NCBI GenBank assembly: GCA_032173965.1
Contig: CM063284.1
Span: forward strand, 101,184,410 to 101,248,409
Direction: 5' to 3'
DNA length: 64,000 nt
Source: Sitta carolinensis
Lineage: Eukaryota; Chordata; Aves; Passeriformes; Sittidae
Part shown: one piece after another, positions 39,801 through 51,800 of the stretch
How the letters are laid out: each line of letters begins with the position of its first letter
How positions within the stretch are numbered: position 1 is the stretch's first letter
The notes under the pieces: model-generated
Told to the model about the DNA's origin: nothing
Databases searched by the model: none
The model's input: the letters and a program-made list of their open reading frames with translations, nothing else
Position numbers and translations under genes: made by a program

Positions 39801-42800
39801 TTCAAAGTTCACCAGAGCTGGAATTCTGGTCTACAGAAAGTCTGTGTTTAAGTGAGTGGTGAGGGCAAGCACCTTGGCTAAGGCAGGCAAGCTGGTTGCT
39901 GAGGGGCATGGCCAGGAGGCACAGCTGTGTTGTCACCCATGGGCAGTCAGGAACATAAAACCAACAACTGAGGGTGAGGATCAGACCTGGAATCAGTGAG
40001 AGAGTCAGCCACAGCCTGGTGAGGCCCCGGCAAGTCCCCAGAGGTAAGCCAGGTTTGCAGTGAAGGCCAGGTGCCAGCCTGCATGCCAGGCTTAGGGTCA
40101 GGGAGGCATGGGGGCAGGCACAGACACAGCTGTGATGCAGCCACAGCGCAGGGTGGAAGCCTCGGCATGGAAGCAGCACCCAACGAAAGGAGGGGAACCC
40201 TCTGCACTGAGGCTTCCTGGCCTGTCCACATACCCCAAGAGGGCTTGGATTCAAGCAGCATATCCCCTTAAAGGCCTGTAAAGACACTCAATGTCTTACC
40301 AGTGAAGGTATGGCACTGTGGCTCAGTTTGAGTCTTGGAGACCAAATATTTGGGAGATGGGTCACTAGTGTTCTGCAGAGCAGAAAGCTTTCTGTTCTCA
40401 AGGCGTGAAAGATGCTGGAGAACTTTTAGCCAGAAAGTTTCAAGCAATTCATAAAAGGCAAAAAATTACCAAAGACAAAAGATGGTTAATAACACATTCA
40501 ATTAATTAATCTTCTGCTCTAGTAAATTACGAATAGATGAAAGTACTAAGAATCCAGCAATGACCTGTGGCGCATGCCTGATTTTAGTGTCACTGAAATT
40601 GCTTTGTTGCCAAAAGCTAGATCTATTGGTATACTTCTCATTATTGATACCCCATTTAGTGAACCTGAGAGTAAGAAATGCTCTCAGCTAAAAGCAGTAG
40701 TGGCTGTACCTTCAAGGCTCGTTGCCTACATTATTATTTAGTTATTTCTCTTCCTTAGTATCAGACACAATGCCTTTTTGTTTTTTGGGGTAATTTCCCA
40801 CTGGTGTGTGGCTTCCATCAATGAAGTCATGTCTCACTAGCTGTGAAGATGTATGGGTAGCTTGTCTTAGAAATTCTAAACAAGTGAAGTTTTATATCTC
40901 AGTATCTCAGTTTTGTCAGTTACAATGTGATCTCGTAGTGAAAAAAAAAAAAAAAAAGGAATTGGAGAAACAACTCTAGCAATACATAAGGAAGTTTTAG
41001 AAGAAGGATTCCAAGTAGACTAACTTTCCAAACAATGGGCAGGGCTTTTTATTTATCCTTGGATCTCCCAAGCGCATGATCCAAAGCTCAGGCCTACTGA
41101 TGCCAATAAAACTAAGCCTGCTAACTTTATCAGATGTATATATTACATGTACTGATCTTTATAACTCCCTTTGCCTCCTGGACCTCCAGAACACAAATGG
41201 GAATTAAATGAATAAGAGAAAGATGAGTCCACTTACACTAAATCCCATAGAGTTACTGTGTTTCTATTCCATTTACACTGAGGTAAGTCATTAGGTCCTT
41301 GATTTACACCAGTGTGAATGTAGATTTTTTTCATTATAAAAGTCACTTGGGAAGATGCCTCAAAAAATCAAAGCATATACACAAAACCTGTCTGATTATA
41401 TGGTTATTTTCATTTTATGGTGCATTGCCTTTTAAATGAGCTCTGATGGTTTATAGTAACCAGGGATCTCTATAACATTTGAACTGAACTGAAAACTCCA
41501 TCTCTCTTCTTTTTATATGACTCTCATATTGGTAATTTATTCGATTATTCAACCTGTTCTGCTGGGAAGTATCACTGCCCATGGCAGTGGGGGTGGATAT
41601 TTTAAGATCCCTTCCAACCTAAACTATTTTATGATTCTATTTTCAGTAGCCAAAGCTACTGAATAAATTCTTGAGTATAAGATGTTTTTAGGTTATTAGA
41701 CACTCAGGTTCATTGCCCAACCCATGATGAGGAATTTTAGTCACAAATGCGGCTAAAATGTGATTAAATGTGATCACGTGATATTTTTTTGTGTTTGAAA
41801 GTCTTATTAAACTTCTAATTTTAAACCACCTTTTCTGCTTTTTCTCAATTGGCATGATATTTCTACTTCAGGATTGTTTAGTTAGATTTCTGTAGTTTTT
41901 CCTTCACTTGAGACGCCAAAGTTTCTGTCTTGAAGAAACGGCAACTCCCAAATGATTGAAAAATAATTCTGCTTGTTTGAATTTCTCATAAACTGCCTAG
42001 CCTATTCTCTTAATTTTTAATGATCATAAAAAAAAGATAGAGATTTTTAGTTTCTTGAACTGTAAAAATCCTAAAATTGGCAGAATTTCCTGTCTAAATG
42101 GTTATAGGTCAGAATTTCACATGAAGGAAAGTAAATTCCTGAGATGGTACTACGACATATTGGAACAGCCTTCAGGTGCTTGAAAGTATGCTGAGTGTAG
42201 TAATTTCTATAGCATAACCAAACATTTAATGACCTAACCATACTTAACAAAGGGAGACTTCATTGCAAGGAGTTGTATTCAAAGGGAAACTGAGTTTTCT
42301 GCAACTCTGGGAGGTGAGTCCCAATAGCACAGCTATGGGAGAAAAAAGAAAACCATAAGAAAATATTTATTTTCTCTGGGAAAGTAAATATATATATACT
42401 GAATAATCTCAGAAGAAAAAAGGCACCATGACACTAGAGAAATACTGTTTCTGTGTTAAATCTGTTGTATCCCAGTTTTGGTAGTGTGAAGCTTACTGAT
42501 AGATTTAGATGGAGACAATTATAAATTAAGGAAGAATTCTCTGTGAGATGTGGCAAAGAGCGAGAGAATGAATGGCACTATAAAAAACAGATTTTATAAA
42601 ATCTTCTGAAGGTGCAGCCATGGAATTCTTGCTTTTGTTTGTTCCCAAACCTGCAGCTGGAAGAAAAATTGCAAATTCCTTGCCTTTCCAGGTGCATCTT
42701 TTAATTGGAGGAAGGTGGAAAAGCATTTACAGTGATAGGTCAAATACTTGTGGTGGGTCAGCTGCATTACTCAGAGCATGGACAGCATTGACCACATTTA

Positions 42801-45800
42801 GAACTGATGTAAATAGTTTGCTCCCTTTCCATCTGTGCTGCAAATCTATGTTTCTTTATAGAAGCACCCCATGACTGTCATGATGGCATGCTCTTGGCAT
42901 CAGAAGGCTTCTGCAGATGGAGTAGGAGAATGCTTTATGACTTGTGATGTAGCATGATGTATTTGTCAATGACCTTCTTCTGTAACCCCTCTGTTCTCAT
43001 CTCCCTTTTTCTTTCTGTTCCAATTACTTTGAGCAGCCTCAAGAAAAAAATACCAAACCACCAAAATGAGTAAGTCCCCTGTGAAGTCATGAAATGTTTC
43101 CTCTTAAATAATGTCATTTCATGCTTCTACATCTTAAACTCTGACCATTTTCTCCAAGAGGGGAAAATGTCAAGTTTAAGTGTCAATACCACTCATTACT
43201 AACTAACCATTAGTATCTGAGTGAGAAGTAGTTACTAATACATTCCAACGACTCAATTTTCAGTGTGTGTTTGGAGACAGTACCAGAATCATTAACTTTT
43301 CTACTTCTAAGGCATTTTCCATGAACAGTTTATTTTTTCTAATTATACAGTTTGAAAAAGACTTCGATGTCATTACTCCTCAGTTTTCTGACATGCTGCT
43401 GTTTACCAACAGGCTGGTGCACCAAGATGGAAGTCTGCCTGACATAACTATGATGAATTTAACAGCCAGCAGAGAAAAGGAAGAGGATAAAATGCTGGAA
43501 GAGGCTGGTGAGAAAAGAATGGAAGAGCCAGAGGGGGAGGGAGGGAAAGGGAAGGTGAAAAAAGGAAAAGAAGAAGAGAAGGAGGATGATGATAAAGAAG
43601 ATGATGATGATGATGATGATGACGATGAAGACAATGAATCAGAGGAAGAAGAAACTACAGGTAAACTCTGCAGAATGCAAATTTTTTCTTCCTCGGTCTT
43701 AATTAATAGTGTCAGTAGGTGATTTGTTATTGGTCATCCCTGTTAACTTCAATCACTATGTCCTTCTGTTCTGAGTGTTCAATGTAGCAGTGCTGTGTCA
43801 TTCAACAGCAACCTTGGAAATTGACTGTAGTTTAGAGGCCAATTGATTATTTGAAGGCTACCCCCAAATCCTAAGTACTTCTTTAGAGTGAAATCTCCTT
43901 ACTACAAGGAAAATAATACACATACATATTTAATATCTGATACTGCATGCTTTCAGGACACCCCTCCCCAGAAGTCCCAATGGCTTTGCTTCATTATTTA
44001 TGTGCACATTAGTGTCATATTTTTCACTTCTGAATATGGAATGTGTAATTAATACCAGATGAACATAAAAAAGCTTAAAGGCAGACATGGGTATGGCTTA
44101 TATTGTCATCCTTGATATGAACTTCTAAAATGAATTATTACTATAACTCGGTTTGTAATATGAGCCAGAAGTGAAACTAGGAAAGGGCATTTAACACCCA
44201 AGGAAGCTGTATTCTTTGGAAAGGGCCTTACTACAAATTTAGTTACTCATGCCAATATTCACAGGACTGTGACACCTAAGTAGGGAGAAGATCTTTGTCA
44301 AGGCATAATAGCAGCACATCAGGCTTAGCAGCCATAGGGAATCAGGGAATCATTTAGGTTGGAATATGTCTTTTAAATACCTCCAGGGATAGTGACTCTA
44401 GCACTTCCCTGAACAGCTTGTTCCAGTGCTTGAACCTTAGCTGAAGCAACTTATCTTTCCTGGCTGGAACAGCTGTCATTACAGAGGTGATCATGGGCCA
44501 TTGAAAGCCTTATTGGCCAATTGCCATACTGTCTGTGAGGGGTCTGGAGCACTCCAGCTTGTTGGAAGGGCTTTGGGACAGAGGCTGGCTTGTGAACAAG
44601 CCTTGTGCTTGGAAATAGCACAAGGGGATCCATCTTTAAGTTGTACATGGCATTTTTTTCTACTGGAGTTATACCATTTTTATACAGCCATGTGGCCAGA
44701 GCTTTGACATTAAACATGTTCATGTGTGCAGACCTCACTGCAGAGTGTCATACAATATTTTATTTTATTTTATTTTATTTTATTTTATTTTATTTTATTT
44801 TATTTTATTTTATTTTATTTTATTTTATTTTATTTTATTTTATTTTATTTTATTTTATTTTATTTTATTTTATTTTATTTTTTTATTTTATTTATGTGTG
44901 TGTATTGCCTGGCCATGCTAGACAGAGCACCTTATCTGCCTGCTGCACTTAACTGGCACTGTCTGGATACATCTTGCATGATGCAACATTGCAAATGAAA
45001 ACAAATGCAATGAAAGAATGAGTGACAACTTCTAACTATGTAAAGACTTCTCTTAAATCATCTTGTTGTCCTTAGAAAAACACTTGTAGGATTAGAGTTC
45101 TGCAGTTTAATTAATTTCTCAAGTTTAATTATGTGCTTACAGAATTCATTTCACTCAGAATTTTTATTAGGATTTTCTAAATTGCATTTGGGGAAAAAAA
45201 GGCAAAGGAAAAAAATTTAGTTGTGAGGTGTTTCACAACTAAAGAAGTCTGCTGTTTCACACAAATATGCATGTGTTCTTCACACAAATATGCATGGAGT
45301 AACCATCCTTATGTACTTTACATATAAAATAAAGTGACAATTTGAAATAATTTCATAAAGAAGGTTTTTTTTTGCATTTTTACCAGCTTAGACAGTGATG
45401 TGCTTTAGTATTGCTTGCAAATGTTTCCATCTCTGATATAAAGAATGTTCTCACAGCAGACAAAATCCTTCCTAATCTCCAAAATGCTTCTGAAACCCCA
45501 AATACAGTGTGAATATTCTATACTAAAATGTACTGTCCAGATGAAACAGTTTTACAGCCAGCCCACAAGCAAAGTCATCACTTAGAAAGCACTGTTCACC
45601 AAATGTGTTGTCACGTACACTCACGTGAAACAGGAGTACTATTTGGGAGGATGGCTTTTTTAGCCAAATACCCCTGTGAAAGGGATACTTTCACCCAACT
45701 TCATGACCTCCACATGAAAAAGCATTTTCAGCTGAGGGAAGTGTTTGACTGAGCTACAGTTTGCCTTTCTTGATTCAGATGTCCTGTGAAGGCACAGGTC

Positions 45801-48800
45801 ACACTCTAAGAGGCTGTGCTGTTTTTAAGGCAGTTTAAATAACTCTGACATCTGAAGATGTCCACAGTACAATTGTCTAAACACTTGTGACAGGAATCCA
45901 AGTCCTAGTGTGCATGGATTTCTTCCAGTCTGGCTGAAAAGCTTTCTGAGTAGTAGTAGCAGTCTGTGCTTTCTGAAAACAGGCTGGGTCCATAGATTCC
46001 AAGCATCTAAAAAAAAGATTTATTTTTCTGAGCTGGGAAAGAACCAGGTCTGGAATTAGTTCCTGAGTGAGATCTCCAAGCTTAGGTCCAAAAAAACTGG
46101 AGGACAAGAGTCCAAAAAGAGCTCTGATGAGAGGAATAAAAGCAAAATTGGCAAAGCAGACCACCACTGCAGCTTTTGAAGTGCAGAATTCTTCCAGGGA
46201 ATGTGGGTCAGAAAGGAAAAAAACCCTGCTAAGTGGGCTTCAACCCTATTTTTAGTTAGTTCACCACTGAGCTGTGTCTTTATCCTCCATCTTGTCTTAC
46301 TCTAAGGCTTAGAAGAGAAGCAGAAAGCTCATTGTTGTCTAGTGGAGTACTCCATTTCACAGAGACCCTCTGTTTTTGTCCTTAAAATGATTCTGCTTGA
46401 ACATCCCTGCAGACTTAAGGAACAAGTGGCATCTGGTGATCGACCGCCTTACAGTGCTGTTTTTGAAATTCCTGGAGTATTTTCACAAGATGCAAGTCTT
46501 TGTGTGGTGGCTGTTGGAGCTGCACATCATCAAAATTGTTTCTTCTTACATCATCTGGGTCACTGTGAAAGAGGCAAGTAAACACCCACTGTAATACTCC
46601 ACACATTGTGGAGGCCTGCCAGCATCTGCCATGTGGTTACACACCCAGGTGTAGGGAGAGCTTCCTCCTGGGATCCAGCTGAGTTTGTTCACCAGCTGGG
46701 AACGTGCCTGACATCTTCTACATTCTCTCTGTTTCAAGAGTCTCAGTCCTCACCTTTTCTCCAGAGATTAAAATTTTATTAGTCCAATTCTTTGGATTTA
46801 AGAGACATAACCCCTCTCCTGCTCAAACTGTCTGTGGGCATCATCCAGGGATGGAAGATGTAGAAAAGGACTGGGAAGGTACATGTAGGAAAATTACTTA
46901 AACTTGGTCCAAGAATGTGGAACTATATCTGAAGAAAAAGGGAGCAACACTTTTAGCTTTGCTTTTGGTGTGGGCAATGTGAGTTCTCTGTGACATAGAG
47001 AACTTGAACGGGGTAGTAAGAGTAAGATGGAATTCACTAAAAATAAAAAAAAAAAGATATCCCTTTTCTCACATTTGTATTTTTTTTGTGAGGAAGTCAA
47101 GACGATGTAGGTCAGTTGCACAGATGCACGGATCTGTGCCATCTCTTCTTTGTTTCGTGTGTACTAAAGTAGCAGAAGCTGCATGTGGTCCTTTGTATTT
47201 CACATCTGTTGATAAGGAAGATATGGAGTTTTGTGTATTTAAGAGTATTAATATTATGTAGGTGGTAAATTTCTTCCTAAACCAGCTGTAAAGTTTTTCC
47301 TTCTTCACTTACTACTCGATGTCTGTGTTATTGTGGGTATTGTTGTAATTTTTTTTTTTTCAGTATTTTCCTCAAAGTTTCTGCATGTCCCTTTCTTTTG
47401 AATGATTCTTTTTTTTTTTTTTTACCTGCTGTGGAAAAGGTCAAACTTTCTCAGTTCTTTGGCTACTCCATGTAATTTCTGTACTGTTTTTGTGTTTTCA
47501 GGTGTCTCTGTTTAACTTTGTGTTTTTAATTGCCTGGGCTCTTGCTTTGCCATATGCTCAGTTTCGCCCACTGGCATCAAGTATCTGCACTGTTTGGACA
47601 TGTGTGATTATTGTCTGCAAAATGTTGTACCAGCTCACATCTATTGATCCCAAGAATTTTTCCAGTAACTGTACATTGGTGAGTACAAATGCATATTAAA
47701 AAGGTTTGACTGCTGTCTTCTTCAGTGAAGGAGAGCAAAAGGAAGCATATCAAGTACAAAAATAACAGTTCACCTGATATATTATTGTTGATTATCGTAC
47801 CCTTCCCAAGCAGTCTTAAAATTGTGTTTTATAACTGTTCCATTTTCTTTTTAGCCAGGAGAGAACGAAACTAAGGTCAATTTAGAAGAACTGAAAACCT
47901 CAGTGCTCTACAGTGGGCCAGTTGATCCTGCAGAGTGGGTTGGATTGAGAAAGTCTTATCCGCTTCTTGTGTACTTAAGGGTAACTTCTTTGTTATCTGT
48001 GTTCAGATATTTTCTTGTTTGTGATGAAAGTAGATTTGTCTTTGAAATAAACAGTCTGTCACACACACAAAAAATGTAATGCAAGCCATTGATAATAGGG
48101 AAATACAGAGGGAAGGAGCCAACAGATAATCACATCTGTTACAGAGAACTTTTCCAGAAGGGATTCAGTATCAATTAAGTTATTCTTTCATGTAGAATTA
48201 TCACTTTTGGACTCTACCATCTGTTAAAAGCTCTTTAAGAAATGCGGTATTTAAGAACTCTAAGTAATTAAGAGGTACATGGCTTTTAGGTACCAAAGGA
48301 CTGACGGGTCTAATTGGAGTAATTCCTGAATGACAGTGTGTGCTAGAAGTTAATTTTTCTAAGTGCTTATTCGTTAGCCACAGTTTAGAAAATATAATGA
48401 GTTAAGAGAATCATTCATTCAAACAATAGTAAATGATGTCTTTTGTTTTTCTTCTTGGTTTTGGTTGATGCCTGTGAGCAATGTTTTATTATTCCTGTCT
48501 TGATTAAAAAACTTAACTTACAGTGAAAATGTGCCAAGTCCTGGGGAGAACCATATCTCTTATTAATTTGAAGAATCTCCAAAATTCTATATACACAGTT
48601 TAAGGCTGTCAGAAAATACACAAATTCCAATGGCACCTGTTTCAGGAGATTCTTGTCCCAAATAAAAATTTACAGCTAAACCTATGCAGATGGTTTTTGT
48701 GTATGTTTGTATCTTCTATCTCCTTCAAAACAAAACATGATACCTGAAGAGAAGTTATGAAATATGAAAGAGCATGTGGATGGGTCAATGCATTTTTCCT

Positions 48801-51800
48801 TCTATCCATTTCTACACTAGTTTTTATTATAGTATTTTTTAATTATAGTCTTTATATGTATAGTCTGGATGATTCATCAAACTCAAGATTGGTGTGAGCC
48901 TTAATTTTTTTCAATCATAGTGTCTGAGAATAGGTGCCAGTACATTCTGGAGTACAGAAGTCCTCAGCGATAACGTCAATTTGAGTATTAATGGGTTTAT
49001 GCTTATCAGAAAATTTTATAGCTTCTTGCAGTTTTGAATTTTATTTAATATTCTCTTGATTATGTCTTCCATAGAATAACTTACTGATGCTGGCTATTCT
49101 GGCTTTTGAAGTTACCATCTACCGTCACCAAGAATACTACAGATGTCGAAATAACCTCACTGCACCCGTGACTAAAACCATTTTCCATGATATTACCAGA
49201 GCACATCTGGATGATGGACTTGTAAACTGTGTCAAGTATTTCATAAACTACTTCTTCTACAAGTTTGGTTTGGAGGTAAATAAGCATTACTCTTCTTTAG
49301 ATTAGCATTCCAAACCTTTTGAATGTGTTATTTTTGAGTAGTAGCTTGGGCTGTATTTGACATCTAGAGGCATATTACTCATCGTTCATTGTAGTCATCT
49401 TTGTTGCCTTACCTTGTCTGTTTGTTCATGTGCACATTAAATGTACTTTCAAAAAATCTTTCCATAAAAAGTGATTTTTCACAATTTTCTGTGCCTCTCT
49501 GAAGGAGGCAACTCCCAGGGAAATGCATCCTAAATTTAATCATAATGATGCTCTTGACCTATCTTTTAAATACTACCACTACTTTGATCAGTGGACTAAA
49601 CTGTTCATAGCCATCTGAGGATTAAGAATGAATGAAAATTAAAAAAGCCCAGCTAGTTATTTCCTTTGGGAAATAAAAAATTTAAGATAATTCTAATCTA
49701 GGGAGAGAGAAAACCAAAATAGCGTAGGTCACTGAATAAATGAAGTTGCCACAAAGTTTCAAAACATGCTTCATGGAACTGAGTGAAGGGACTGCTTTCA
49801 GTGAAGCCAGAGAACAGAAATGCTGGAATGCAAAGCCTTTAGAATAATGGAGAACTAAAGCTGCCTTGCAGGAATTGTCTGTATTTGTCTATCACTGATA
49901 GAAGCTGTACGGTCTAAATGCCTCATCCATTTCCTAAATGAGGATACATTTTAGTTGTTACCAGTCTTAATAATTCCTCTTTTCCACATCTGTATGTCCT
50001 ATCAAAATATGTGGCTTGGTAATATGTTCCTTGCTTGGCAACAATTAAACATTTCAGATTTCAGCTATTGTGACAAGGCTCCTTGTTTCCTTTGTCTTTA
50101 GATATCACACAATGGAAACCTGCTGTGGACAGAAGAGTATCAAAAATTTGTGTGTTTGGGTGGAGTGGTGGAAGTTGCTGTTGGAGCATGTTGGTTTGCA
50201 CAGGGCTCCTGCAGTCAGACACAGCCACATCCAAGCATTCTGTCAGGAGCCACAATAATTTATTTTTGCTGTATTGACTAGCCATGAGGTTGTAAAAGTT
50301 GTTTGTGTTTCTTTGCTTCATTTCCAGACCTGTTTTCTTCTATCAGTGAATGTAATTGGTCAAAGGATGGATTTTTATGCAATGATTCATGCCTTCTGGC
50401 TGATTGCTGTATTGTATCGACGCAGGAGAAAAGCTATTGCAGAGATCTGGCCAAAATATTGTTGTTTTCTAGCATGCATCATTACGTTCCAGTACTTCCT
50501 TTGCATTGGCATCCCACCAGCTCCCTGTAAAGGTAAGGACACCCTTTATGCAAAATTACTGCTACTTGCTTTTATAGAAAAATGCTGGAAAATTAGTAAG
50601 TATTCTGAAGAAAAGGATTAAGTAATTGTTATGAAGTACTGATTGAATTTTTCCATGCTTCTGCCACACAGACTATCCGTGGAGAAGTGGCAATGCCAAC
50701 TTCAACTCCAACATCATAAAGTGGTTATATTTTCCAGACTTCATTGTGAGACCAAACCCTGTCTTCCTTGTGTGTAAGTATTTTAGCACATAGTTATGAA
50801 GTGTTTATATGTCCATTGGAGTCCAGGACGCAGAGAATATTTCCCTGCATGTTTTGAAGGATCCAAACCCCTGACAAACACTACCTTTAACCTTCGTCCA
50901 TGGAAAAAGCTTCCTAGGCTTTGGGATGAAACAGAATTTGCAAGAATGTAAACTAGATAGTAGTATAGCATGTCACTTATCACAGGGTGAGAAATTTAGA
51001 TTTTGGGTTTGTTAGTATAGTAAGTGAATGAATACAAGATGGAGGATCCTTGTTGGTTTTAGGCTTCTTCCTCCTTCTTCACCTACTCCATTTTCTACAG
51101 TGTTCGAGGTACAGAACGATTGACTGGAATTTGCCGCAGTGTAAGCCTACGTGAATAGAAGTTTGGTTGATTATTAGTAAGAAAATAAAAATAATGTGCA
51201 TTTTAGGTCATGATTGGGTGAATTAACTTTAAAAGAGCCTTTATTCCTCATGTTCGCCCCCTTTTTGCGCCTCTTCTCCCACACACTAAGCTGGTGTTAA
51301 GCCTGGTGTGGAGATTCCTGATAAGAGAACAATAAACACTTGAAGACCAAGAGAAACCAAGAGTCTTGTTTGCCTTCCTTCCTAATGAGGACTTTCACAA
51401 AAGGGCCTCCCCTATTGGGGAGAGACATGTGGGAGTGGGAAAACTCTCACATATGTCCTTTGCTTAAATCATCTGTACAGTGTAATTTGAAGCCAGCCTT
51501 TTATTTACACTTCAGTAGCAAGATTACAGGTTTTTAGGTGATTGAATACTAAGCATGTCTTTGAATGTAGTAGAAAAATTAACAGAATTAATAATTTTTG
51601 CATCTGTTTTTCCTGTATCTCTTTTTTAATAATTCAACATCAAAATGTATGAATGTATCCCCTTTTCACATTTATTTCTCCATAAAAGTCATAGACAATG
51701 ACACATGAAAAACCTAAAAACATTAATAAATTTTAATTCAGAGTTAAATGCATTGAAAATTGCTCAGTCTTGGAGGTTCAAAGTGTGGGAAAACAGTCTG

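Larger units (their letters stand above)
35668..43412. other. PIEZO2: 7.7 kb alternative-splicing intron
   Basis: Runs from GTAAAG to ACCAACAG. It holds the 42-nt cassette exon (38903-38944), four TGCATG motifs at 39279-39468, a GC-rich island at about 39800-40290, an A run at 40941-40957, a CR1 end at about 41575-41641 and a possible 33-nt microexon (43037-43069). The rest of the intron is AT-rich, with nothing recognised. Confidence 0.88.
43661..46412. other. PIEZO2: 2.75 kb intron
   Basis: Runs from GTAAAC to CATCCCTGCAG. It holds a CR1 antisense end at about 44341-44445, an ATTTT pentanucleotide array at 44757-44893 and a two-copy 23-base repeat at 45256-45296. Nothing else was recognised. 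Confidence 0.88.

Noticed and set aside
39802..40287. 161-codon antisense frame
   Set aside because: Composition-driven (GC-rich, low stop density), rich in Cys, Leu and Pro with no domain; the block itself is kept as a finding.
43270..43290. A 16-nt exon that would fix the phase of the 43351 extension
   Set aside because: TTTTCAG then 16 bases before GTACCA fits by phase only; the donor is poor and the next intron would be about 70 bases.
44605..44998. Frames with repeated Phe-Ile-Leu-Phe-Tyr
   Set aside because: Direct translation of the ATTTT array.
46574..46594. Read-through of exon m past its end
   Set aside because: It would give a stop after a few residues and lose the join to VSLFN; the GC donor explains the boundary.
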